Assembly (NCBI GenBank): GCA_015499985.1
Contig: JAAAUF010000338.1
Coordinates: forward strand, 1-38,735
Direction of reading: 5' to 3'
Length of the DNA: 38,735 bases
Origin: Haplosporangium gracile
Taxonomy: Eukaryota; Mortierellomycota; Mortierellomycetes; Mortierellales; Mortierellaceae
Numbering within the stretch: the first letter of the stretch is position 1; each line of letters starts with the position of its first letter. The notes under the pieces were generated by a model. It saw only the letters and a list, made by a program, of their open reading frames with translations. It was not told where the DNA came from and did not search any database. Position numbers and translations under genes: made by a program. Of the stretch, positions 21,861-31,773 are shown one piece after another.

Positions 21861-21866
21861 TTTATT
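21861..21866 (-). terminator. Polyadenylation signal AATAAA of the intact OPT gene
   Basis: AATAAA on the minus strand, 55 bp past the stop codon at 21921. Position and sequence are typical for a fungal 3' UTR. Confidence 0.5.
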
Positions 21867-21920
21867 AGACTGGATGAACAACCAGATTGGATATGATTAC
21901 AGAGAATGGTGGTAAGGGGA

Positions 21921-24315
21921 TTACTTAGGAGGAGTGGGCAACATACCAGACTCCCACTTGTTGCCATAGGCACCGCACCTGTCAACAGACTTGTAAGGCG
22001 CGTTGCCTTCCTCATCGTAGTGGTTAAGGAACCACGAAGGGAAGGAAAAGTTGAGCGTGGGCGAGATACCACCCTGGAGGAACATGAACAAGAAGAGGCC
22101 CGTAAATGCTGCGCCGGTGTCGAGGGCAGCCGCAAGAATGAAGGTGTACTTGCTCCAGAAATCTTTCTTGTAGCGGAAGACCCAGAACTGCCAGGCGATG
22201 CACAGGATGATTGAGGGGAGAACACCGATGGGCTGACCACCTGGGTAGGCAGACATACCACCGGCAAGAATGGCAATGTTGAAGCGCGACCACTTGATAT
22301 TGGTATACTTCTTGGAGAGACCCCACTGGATGATGGGGATAATGGCGCCGATGAGGAAGCCCCAGTAGATAAAGTTATAGTACGAGGAGGGACCGAACAT
22401 TTTGATGGGTCCGAGGGCTCCATAGATGAGAGCGGAACCCCAGAAGATTTGGGGTTGGACTCCGGTCCAGAGACCACTAGGGTCCTCCTCAGAACCGTCT
22501 AAGTAACCGCGGCGGGCGTTAATGATAACGTGCATGGTGAGGTAGTTGAAGATGGATCCAACGAAGGCTCCCCAGATCTGGGCGGTGAACATCGAGCGAG
22601 GGGCGATCTTCATGTAGATACCGAGCTTGAGATCAGCGAGAAGAGTGTGGCACTGGTACATGGCCATGTAGCCGTAGCACTTGAAAGTCATGTTGGCGAT
22701 GGGCTTGCCAGGGAACATGAAACCGCAAACCAACTCAGTAATGACGTTGAGACCTGGACCAGTACCGGTGATGGCGACCATGGCTCCGATGGGGAGAGTA
22801 AGGACCCAAGAGAGAGCAAGAGCGACGAGGAGACCCCACCAGGGCAGTTGGAGACCATAGATCTCGCACACCATGCAGGAAAGGCCGACCATGACGACGT
22901 AGAAAGCAACGTACCAGAGCTGAGGGACTTCAGGGTATGCCTTCATCATCTTGACGTGGATATCCTCATCAGCGCTGTTACGAGACTGCTTCCAGGTCTT
23001 CCAGATGTCAGCACCGTGGAAGCAAGCAATGTGGGACATGCATCCAGCAAGGGCAATGAAGGAGTACATGAAGACCAGGGCGTACATGGGGGTCATGGTA
23101 GCAGGCTGACCGGCCAAGTACTTCTCCTCGTTGACAGAGTAGTCCTCGTTCAACAGTGGTTGGATTTTGAAGGGCTTGCCGTCTAAGGTGTACAATCCAG
23201 AAGTCAAGGGGCGACCGTAGAGCTTGGCGTTGAAGACGTTGTTTAGCCAGATGATGGGGAAGATGATCCAATAGGAGAGGACGATACCGCTATACTGGGA
23301 CAATTGGGTCGCAAGAGGCATCCACATGGTGGCCCCTCCAATGGCGGTCCAGTCGAAAGAAAGAGAGAGGATACCGGCTCCACCGCCCGCGTTGGACGAG
23401 AAGAGGGCCCAGAAGTCATAATCAAAGGGCTTAATCCAGCACACCCAGTCGAAAAATACGAGCAAGGGAGCAATGTACTGGGGAATGAACTCGTAGATGA
23501 ACATGGCTCCGCAGACGATCCAGAAGTACTTCATGTACGACCAGCCGCGGAACATCTTCTTGGCCTTGAACTCGTCGGTGTTGTGCATTGCGTTGTAGAA
23601 GACGACCTGAACCAAGTTGCCCCACCAAACCATCTCGGCGGGGTAGACCAAGTACTTGCGGAGGACTCCGGCCATACCGTAACCCAAGCACTGGGTGGTG
23701 ACAATGAGGACGATACCACCAAAGGCGTTGATCTGGTGGTTGAGGAAGAGATCCATAGAGGACAGAATCTCGATAGCATAGGCCGAAGTGGCGGCGGTAG
23801 AGACGGCAATACCGATGAGGGCGTGCTCCTTGATGTTGAAGGGTCCGGGATTGAGGGAGAAGGAGTAGTTACCGACAGTCCACTTGTTGGTGGGGAGCAC
23901 GCGAGCCATGGTGGTACCCATGGCATAGCTGGCCAGGTTGACGAAGTAGATGGAGAAGGAACCGGTGGAGACACGGAACAGGTAGTATTGCTGAATGACC
24001 GCGCCGATGACGGAGAAGAAGAGCGACAATACCCAGAAACGAAAAGTCAAGGCGACTAAGGTGACATCGTCGGTGACGGGGACGACTGTAAAGGATAAAG
24101 AGTAAAAAAGAAGTCGGTGTCAGGAGGTTGAAACTGTTTAAGAATGAATTTAGCGCGACTTTTCAGCGCTCTATGGCACAGAACATACCCAGACGAACGG
24201 CTTCAATCCTAGAGTTCTCGACCTCGGCCTCCTCAAGGGAGATGCTGTCGCCGACATAAGCTTTCTCAAGGTTGTTGATACTCTTCTCAGAATCGAGTCC
24301 GTGTTTTTCATCCAT
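21921..24315 (-). CDS. OPT-family oligopeptide/glutathione transporter (Isp4/Opt1-type)
   Basis: Two exons: 24315-24189 and 24085-21921, with a 103-nt intron (donor GTATGT, acceptor TACAG). Together they encode 763 residues, the usual OPT length. A hydrophilic, acidic N terminus (1-50) precedes a mostly membrane-embedded protein with roughly 12-16 hydrophobic segments. OPT hallmarks are NPGPFNIKEHALIG (121-134), CLGYGMAGVLRKYLVYPAEM, an FHGADIWK cytosolic loop, CGFMFPGKPIAN, and GSALIYGALGP near the C terminus. OPT proteins are proton-coupled importers of small peptides, glutathione or metal-peptide complexes at the plasma membrane. The substrate cannot be told from sequence. Codon use is strongly biased to C/G-ending codons, suggesting good expression. 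It is the intact member of a tandem pair; the downstream copy is degenerate. Confidence 0.92.
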
Positions 24316-24474
24316 TGTGAAAGAGGAACAATAGAGGTTGGTGACGGGATGAAGGAAGGGAAGAGGAAGGAGGGACGGAGGGGGAGGAGGAGGGGAAGGA
24401 ATAGGAAAGGTAGCTCTGAGCTCGCGGGTGGAAAGGAAGACAAGGAACAAAAATATGAGTGAGAACGTTAGGGG

Positions 24475-24481
24475 TTTTATA
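24475..24481 (-). promoter_or_regulatory. TATA box of the intact OPT gene
   Basis: TATAAAA on the minus strand, 160 bp upstream of the ATG at 24315, adjacent to the poly-C tract. This is a good core-promoter candidate with a leader of about 130 nt. Confidence 0.55.
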
Positions 24482-24487
24482 GTAAAA

Positions 24488-24501
24488 CCCCCCCCCCCCC
24501 C
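24488..24501. repeat. Homopolymer tract of 14 C (G on the sense strand of the OPT gene)
   Basis: A run of 14 cytosines lies immediately upstream of the OPT TATA box. Such tracts are length-unstable and error-prone in assembly, and can affect nucleosome positioning or form G-rich secondary structure. Confidence 0.8.
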
Positions 24502-25484
24502 GAGGTCTGTCTACTCTGGGCCTAGGGCGTGGTCGACGAGTGTTCGCCATATTTCTGAAGGTAGTAAACAGTTGCATGGATGTGCGTGTAGTTGTTTTGT
24601 CCAGCTCGTCATTAGAAAATTGTAATTTGCAGTAAGCATTTCATTCAGTAGCGAGACGATCGGTGCGATTGGTCGATGAGCCAACCATCCGTCACTCCAA
24701 AGTTTGTACTCCTTCGGATGAACTTTCCTTTCTGTTTTCTTGTTAACCATTTCTCACCCTCTCTTTGTTCAGCTGTCTGAAGGAATAATGCCTGCATCGC
24801 CTTCGACCGCGTTGAGCGAACAAGATACCACTCCTGGAACGAATTGCGTGGTCTAAAATGAAAACCCTTTCTTCCCATCATTTGTACCACCTACTCGTTC
24901 GCATACAGAGTCATGTGTACCCAATGCATACTCTCATCCATCTTGAACATTACAGGATAGGATTATTGTCGATACCCCTGGTTGTCATATCTGTTCCTTT
25001 CGACTTAATTTTTTCCTTCTGGCGCTTTGTTCTCATTATCGTCATTACTGATTTCTCCAGTCTTGCTATCAGTCCCTTGTTCATGATCCTCTTTTTCTTG
25101 TTTTCACCCTCACTTTTCTTTTCACGCTCGTGCCCAACTGTTTGTTGAATTCAAACAATGAAAAGGTCAAGGTTTGGCCCAGATCACGCTCTTATGCTTC
25201 TTTAAACTAACGGGATTGAAACCCAAATTTCATGTATGGACTGCGATAGGACAAAGAAAAAACAAGAAGGAGGGCATAAACACAGTAAGCCTTTGTTGTG
25301 TACACTTTTGGGCTTTTTTTGGCCTTGCGACCTGTCAGAAAAAACAGTAGAAGGTTGGCCATACCCACAGTTGGACCAATGGGAGTCACTCGAGATCTGC
25401 CAGGAAGACCAAAAAGAAAAAGTTGAGCGAATGAACACTTCTCTTACTTTCTCTGCCCGACTTTTCAATACACTTCACCCTCTT

Positions 25485-25491
25485 TATAAAA
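25485..25491 (+). promoter_or_regulatory. Orphan TATA box
   Basis: TATAAAA within CTTTATAAAAGCGG on the + strand, followed about 35-40 bp later by an ATG (25528) that opens only ten codons. It matches the core promoters of real genes in this window but has no recognised gene downstream. Confidence 0.45.
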
Positions 25492-25587
25492 GCGGACGGG
25501 CCCTTAGACACCCATTCACCCTTTCGGATGTCTTCCGCTCAGTCACTCGCCCAAACATGACAAAAGGCAGTTGCGTGATTAGTGCAA

Positions 25588-25760
25588 GTATGTCCACAAT
25601 TGTAAATAAGGTCAATAAGGTTTGTCCGAAAAGAGAGAAGGGAGATGCATCCCGGTATCCATCTTCGAGAGTCATCTGCCCTCAAAAAACACTTTTTTTG
25701 GCCATCCAACGCCGTCTCTCCGTCTCTTTTCGGTAGAATATGCTCTTCTTCTCCTTCTAG
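25588..25760 (+). other. Candidate intron of an unannotated short transcript
   Basis: A consensus donor GTATGT at 25588 and a strong acceptor (a 20-base pyrimidine run ending TTCTAG at 25760) are spaced 173 nt apart, 100 bp downstream of the orphan TATA box. Exon 2 would begin at 25761 and holds an ATG (25773) encoding a 22-residue hydrophobic peptide (MLSSFFAALIVVCFVWFFFS plus QG). It could be a short secreted/membrane peptide gene, a spliced noncoding RNA, or coincidence. Confidence 0.3.
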
Positions 25761-27452
25761 CTTCTCTCACGCCATGCTCTCTTCTTTTTTCGCTGCATTG
25801 ATTGTTGTTTGTTTTGTTTGGTTTTTTTTTTCTCAAGGCTAATCAAAAAGGTGAGAGACTACGACTGCCTTTTTTTCGACCTCCCACTGTCGCCATTCCA
25901 TTCAAAAAAAAAATCACTTCACCCACGAGAGAATCGATACACAATCAACCTTGATACAAAAACAACGAATACCCGTTGGCGATAATTCACACGCTCAGTC
26001 GTGAAGGAGATTCTGTACCCTCTCAACATACGGAATGCCTATCCTTGTTTTGTCAATAGCCCTCTTATTTTTCCCATCTTTGCTCTCCTGTGCTCCCTCG
26101 GGTTAATCTAAATGCCATGCAAAGCAGAGTGCAACGCATCATAGACACGACAATCGTTGACCAAAGTATTTCCATTTGTATAAACAACGACATGAATACA
26201 CTAGCCCGCATTGAAAAAGGAGGCTCAACTGCTATCAACAGAGCACGCGTGAGAATTGTTCTTTTCATAGTGACCCCTCTCACTCTCAATCGCTCCCATC
26301 ATTTCATGATTGATTGTGTGTTTCGTCGTTTCCTTTTACAAAAAAAACAACGGAAACTCGCTCCGAGATTTGACCCCACCCCCGACTTTTTTCTTATTTT
26401 TTGTTTTGGCGTGGTCATGTTTTCTTTGATCTAAAGTTCCAACCATCCCATCCCCCCAATCCCCTCGCTCCCTCTCAAGACCCAAGTAACTACTTGATAA
26501 CAGTCCAATCACCGTTCGTGGATAAAGCCGTTTTTACTCATGGTAGTCATACAAATATACTCTGGCCAATGGGAAGGCGTCCACCAGAGAACATTGTGTC
26601 AAACTGTATTCCTTTTGAGTTTGTCTACAGAAAAAAAGTCAGTTGGGCTTCTGTTGACACCATCGTACAAATGCAACCCCGGTTCAAAAGCCGAAAGAAA
26701 GCTAGTCTTTTGCTCTAGCCCTCTTTCCGTGAGATAGTATTCCGAGAGAGCGCTGCTGTATTTATCCGAATACTGCTGACTCGCTTCCTCGTTTCTTCAC
26801 TTCCTCTTTCTCTTCCTCCCTCTCTCTCTCTATCGAAGGCATTTACGAACGAAAGGAAAAAAAATAGTCAATCCGATCATTACTGATCGTCGACATTTGT
26901 CTTTTGAGCGTTCCTGAATTGTTAATTATTTTTTATTCTTTAAACTGAAAAAAGAATCGAGGTCCTTTCCTTCACACAGAGCATGAACCATGACCAAAAC
27001 AGACTTTCCAATCCAACAACAAAATGCGATACAAACTCACAAAACTGCAAACGAAAAGAGCGTTAGTTGTTCAAAGTGAGAACGCAAGAAAAGACAAAAC
27101 ATTTAGGGGTAAAGGCAGCTAACAAATTTATTAATCTCCTTGCATCCTCTTCATAACTACGACAAACTGGCACGCCACAAGTCCTGAACTGGCTTGCACT
27201 CGTCCAAAACAACTTGAACACTCAAACATGCATCCAAGAACTCACACAACTTACTCATGTGTCAACTAATTCACAACTTCAAAAAAATTCACAACTTACA
27301 CACTCGTGCGATCACATTCAACGGCGCATGGGACTCTCGAGCAGTTAGAAATTGAACAATAAGCAAAATAATCACAAGAAAATATGACCAACCAGCTCAG
27401 CATTTCCGTTTGTTAGTGGTCATGGATTAATATAGGTAGCCGCAACGCCGTC

Positions 27453-30400
27453 TTATGTGTTGATGTTAATGGTGGCCGTAAGAACGACGAAGGTGTTCAT
27501 GAGAGAAAGTCTGGTCAATGTAACTTCCTCCGACTCTATCCATGTATCTTGCAAATACTGCTCCTGGAGTTCAATAATGAGCTTGTCGAAGTTCTTGAAT
27601 GTGATCGACGATGCTGGCAGGACTGACTGAAGTCGAGTATGAAGATGTAAGTGTCGCATAAGAGACTGATCCATCCGCGGCGGCCGAAAACGAGGGAGCT
27701 CGTGCACGAGTCTTGCTGACGAGAATAGCTGCTGACTCTTCCCTGCGTCCTGGTAAGTAAAATCGATGTACTGGGGGTGACGCGCCGTGGTTTTGGTGGA
27801 TGTCGCTGGGGTGAGCTGGACAATCTCGATCCGAGGCGCGCTTGGTGGTCATCGAGCACTTGGGACTTGGGTCCGACAGTCATCATTCGCATTGTGTGTG
27901 GGTCAGTGATGTGAGTATCACCGTGCGATCGTGGTTGAACTGCGGTATGGAGTTGCTTCAGCTCGTCGAGTTCATGGTTCCACGCCTGACGAGGGGTCTC
28001 CTTGGCTGACTGATCTTGCACCTCGACTACAGCAGAAATCTCAAGCTAACCCTGAACCGCGGTGTTGTCAACATCAGATGTTTCCTTGAGACACTGATCC
28101 TGGTCCTCATCTGTAGGGGACATCTCCAGCGGATCCTTGGTGATAGTGTCATCAGCAGCAGGCATCTATGTTGCGATTATGAGGATTCGACGAGCGCATT
28201 AGTTTTTCATTCGTAAATTACAGAGAAGCATTCGCCATACAAAGAAGATGATTAAAGTATACATAACCAAGTGCTTACCTTGTTAATAGTCTGAGGTGAA
28301 CCAACATCACTCATGACCGTGAAGCCCATGCTTCCCCAGTTGCTGACGGCTGTCTCGATGTTGACTGGAGAAATAAATGAAGAAGATGATGTCGAAAGGG
28401 TATTATGCTCGGCGGATGTTCCTGGCTTCGACGCATCGCTCTGGATGCTGCTTGTCGGCTGATCTTCTGCCTTTTTCTGAGTACAGTCCTTGCTGCTGGG
28501 CTCCAATTGGTCACCAGCGGACTGGAGTCACAGTCTGGCGCGGATGCTGGTCGTAGCAATAGTCCCGATAACGCCGTTGGTCTCGTGAATCTCGGCGGGA
28601 TATTTGCCCTTGGGGCGAGCAACGGCAGCATATCGCGGCATCCGTCCGTTGCCAGTTGATTGGGGTGCCGATGCTGTCGCTGCCATGGCGTTTCCGGCCT
28701 CGTCGTTAGTGTCTGTATCCTTCTCGTCCTGGCGCCATGTCGAAGATTCTCCGTTGTATCGCTCAGCTCGACTGGCCCTGGTGCTCTTGATCTTCTGTTT
28801 GAGCGGAGCCATGTCATATGTGGCGGCTGAGGGATCCTGATCTGGCTGAGGCGCCTTGTTCTTCTCAGTTCCGTCAACCGTGGTGGCGCTGGCCTGCTTC
28901 GTCTGCTTCCAGTGGTCCGTTAGCCTCGTCATCTTGGCTTCCATGTCTTGGACGGAGCTTCCCCGTGACAGGGAACTCTCTTCGATCCTTTGCACCAACC
29001 CGTCCAACGATTCGGCTCGCGGCACATGAAAGACACCCCGGGTGCTTGGTGAAGCTGGGTTGATAGGCGCGGAGATCTTCACGTCCATCTTAACTGTAGT
29101 GAGAGTGGCGTTATCGACCTCAGATTTTTGCCACTCGGTTTCCTTTGCGAGCCTGGTCTAATTCCAAACCTTCTCCTTGGCAAGCTCGACCTTCCACCAC
29201 TCCTGCCATTCCGTCTCCTTCGCAAGTTCGATCTTCTGCCACGTCATCTCCTTCGCACACTCGCCTTCCTGCCACTACTGCCACTCCTTCAGCGTCCCAA
29301 GCTGCAACTGTTGTCACTCTTTGTCAAGCTTGGCCGCTGTGGCTCTGACCTCCTCGTGCTCGGCCTCTTCCCTGAGGCCCTCGGCGTGCTTCATCCGCGG
29401 AAGCACCATGCACAGTCTAGCACTGTGACCGTCTTTTGATCTTGGAGAACCGACCTGGCCCTGGTGCGCGTTAGGCGACTGGTTGTCGTGAGCGACGCCT
29501 CCGTGGCGGGTGAAGGGACACTGACTACTTTTTCGAGCTTCACTTTCGTCTGGGCTGCGGTGGGAGGGGTGGTATTGACCTTGACCTCAGGTTCCGCATT
29601 CGTCTTGGGCAAAGGATGGCCGTGAGGCCAGGGTCCTACAACTAACGCCATGCTGGCTGCGAAAGAAGTAGCGACGGAGGTTGAGAATGCGGTAGGAACT
29701 GTGGTAGGGATCGCGGTAGGGAAAGCGGTGATTGGTTGGCGTTTCATTTGAGACCTGCGTCCTCTGCTCCGCTTGCTTGAAACGCTGCTCCTTGTTTCGC
29801 GCTGCTCGGTCGGCATCCTCCTTCACCAGTCGCTCGGGAAGCGCCTGCCATTTCGAAAAAAAGTTCTTCTGCTCCTCCTCGTCGAGTATATGTGGGTGCA
29901 GCCTCGGGTCACCGAACTCTTTGATTGACGCTGGGAGATTTGCCTTGTACTCGGCTAATTCCTTCTCCCGTTCCTGGGCCCTGATCGCCTTCAGATCCTG
30001 CTCCTTCTTCGCCTTGAGGTCCTGTTTTTTGTTGGCCTCAAGCTTCTGCTTCTTCTTAGCATCGAACTCTTCCTTTTCATTCGCGCGCCCGGGTTTCCTC
30101 CGCATTCTTGGCCAGTTCATCTGCCTCGACTGTTGAAGAACCGATGTGGCCCAATGATGCTGCGCGATCTGTGTGTGGTGAGCGACTATCTGGCTCTGAG
30201 TGAACGTGTGGGTGAGTATTCTGGCCAGGGCGCCCTGAGTGGTCAGCAAACCGTTTGTAGAGCGAGAAGTCAGCTCGTAATCTCGAGGAGGTTGAGCAGA
30301 GAACCGGTCTGAGTCATGGGACTGGCGATCCTGGCTAAGTCTACGATCAGAGCCAAAGTTATTGCCACGGTACGGCATGCTGCACTCTCGGTTGGAGATT

Positions 30401-31773
30401 CTGGAGCGACTCGAGGGATCACGGCGGTCGTAGTTGTCACGACGAGGGGGACCTGAATGGTTGCGATTTCCAAATGGCTCTCGTCGCTGGTTGTAGTGGT
30501 AGCCCTGCGTTGACGATCATCGGAGCCGCCCTGCCATAGAGTTGAGTGAGCTCGGTTACGAGGTCCAAATCGTAAGCCCTGGTCGTGCATGGCGGGCTTC
30601 TGGGTAGCAGTTGGCAGTTGAGGCTCGGCCTCCTTGAGGGGTTTGAATTGTCTGTGTCAGTGCCGGTGCAAAAACAACGGAACCGTCCGCAAACCCAATG
30701 ACTCTTACGTTCAAAAACTCGTCGTCTTCAGCCTATATATAAAAAGGAGAGCAGGATTAATCTCTGTTCGCTTTTTTTTTTCCTATTCCTGATCATCAAG
30801 AGAAAGAAAACAAATGATTGAAGCCGTTGATGGTTGTATCTCATCCCAGCTGTCGCTTCTGGGCAGTGCAGAGATAGACTTGGCCGCAGGGTCCTCCTCC
30901 GAAGATTTGGTGTCAGCCTATATGGAGTAACAAAAAAGCAGCTGTGATTGTCAGTATGGTTCGCAGCTCCCCATGTCGGTTGTCTGTAGTTCTCAATTCA
31001 TAAAAACCAAAGATTTCCTTACATTTGGTTCAGTTCCCGAGGTGCTGCTGCTGGCTGCGTGGTCCACGTTTCCGGCCCCTTGATGATGCTCGCCTATGTA
31101 ATGTAAGAAAAGGGGTAAGTCAGTTAAAGTAGGTCTCATCTGAGAGACACGTCACCCGAAGTTAGTTCATTTGCAAAAGACCGATGTTCCTTCACTTGCC
31201 TCGTAGCCTCTTTCAATGTCGGGTAGTTAGAAAAAATGCTACCGGACGTCTGCTCAATACGGGCGACAGCACTCCAGGCTCGTGGGATAAATGTTTGGAA
31301 GGGAGCACTCGAGTGGACATCGACAGGGGATGGTAAGCCTGCGGGCGGTGTTGATCCAAGGGTTGCTGTGGACGGAGCAGAGGTAGATCTCGAGCTGGAG
31401 CCTGATGGGAGGAGACACGTGTCGCGGTAGCCTTTCTCAAGTCGTCTGTTGGGCAAGTTGATGGGCAGAGGAGCGGATGCCTTGCCCCTTTGAAATACGT
31501 TGATCTGCTGAAAATACAATGGTGGCAAAATCAGCGAATTTATCAGTTGGGATATTTTGTACCATTGTTAGGTATTTCCGCACCGCTGCCGCTATTGTTA
31601 TTATTATTCTCCTCTTCGCTTTTTTCAACAATTGGATGGAAAGAGTTTGTAGAATATGCTGTCTGGTTGCCTCTTCTTTTTCTATTACTTTTGTCCCCAC
31701 ACTGTTTTTTTTGAGATTCCTTACCTGTAAGTGAATGCATCTTGTGAATCTGGGTAGATCTAGCTGTTGACAT
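27453..31773 (-). pseudogene. Decayed multi-exon gene of unknown family (coiled-coil, low complexity)
   Basis: Consecutive minus-strand segments show coding character but cannot be joined into one open frame. In one long frame there are stops at 29314-29316 (TGA), 29275-29277 (TAG), 29158-29160 (TAG) and 28528-28530 (TGA). After a well-formed intron starting at AAC-AAG|GTAAGC (near 28279), a further TAG lies at 28046-28048. Frame breaks without introns lie near 30510, 29755, 29405 and 27830. Recognisable pieces: a Ser/Thr-rich N-terminal region (31496-31150), an Arg/Ser/Gly-rich piece (about 30510-30280), a Lys/Glu coiled coil with repeated K-x-Q-D-L-K units (about 30075-29950), and repeats of the LAKETEWQ type (29250-29120). 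A polar region and a C-terminal block ending before TAA at 27453 follow. No family was recognised. The start ATG at 31773 is tentative, because its exon does not join in phase with the next. Confidence 0.55.

Larger units (their letters stand above)
19801..21920. other. Intergenic region between the OPT copies, with a gap
   Basis: About 2.1 kb. The left part is the promoter region of the broken OPT copy; a minus-strand A/T element of TATATA type lies at 19940-19945, 140 bp upstream of its ATG. A 139-codon + strand frame (20219-20638) is Ser/Pro/Cys-rich without domain or codon bias and is not believed. A possible gene relic lies at 21193-21549. Ten Ns mark a gap at 21713-21722. The poly(A) signal of the intact OPT gene lies at the right end. 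Confidence 0.5.
24316..27452. other. Gene-poor interval of 3.1 kb
   Basis: No open frame here has convincing coding character. The left end is the promoter of the OPT gene. Around 25485-25851 there is an isolated TATA box with strong splice signals (listed separately). Frames such as 25236-25736 (166 codons) and 26090-26434 (114 codons) on the + strand are unbiased in codon use and contain no recognised domain. A weak hairpin (AGTATTC/GAATACT arms) lies near 26735-26775. No tRNA, 5S or spliceosomal RNA was recognised by eye. Confidence 0.5.

Noticed and set aside
23304..24059. 251-codon + strand open frame rich in Gly/Asp/Glu
   Set aside because: Antisense shadow of the OPT gene with the same codon-bias cause.
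25236..25736. 166-codon + strand frame
   Set aside because: No codon bias or recognised domain, and it contains the TATA box and donor of the better-supported orphan transcript candidate.
26675..26700. tRNA B-box-like GGTTCAAAAGC
   Set aside because: It does not match GGTTCRANNCC, and no A box or acceptor stem could be folded around it.
31000..31180. GC-AG intron (AG|GCAAGT) in the decayed gene
   Set aside because: Its phase leads into a stop in the next segment. A GT donor at the TCG-G|GTGACG site gives a continuous frame instead.
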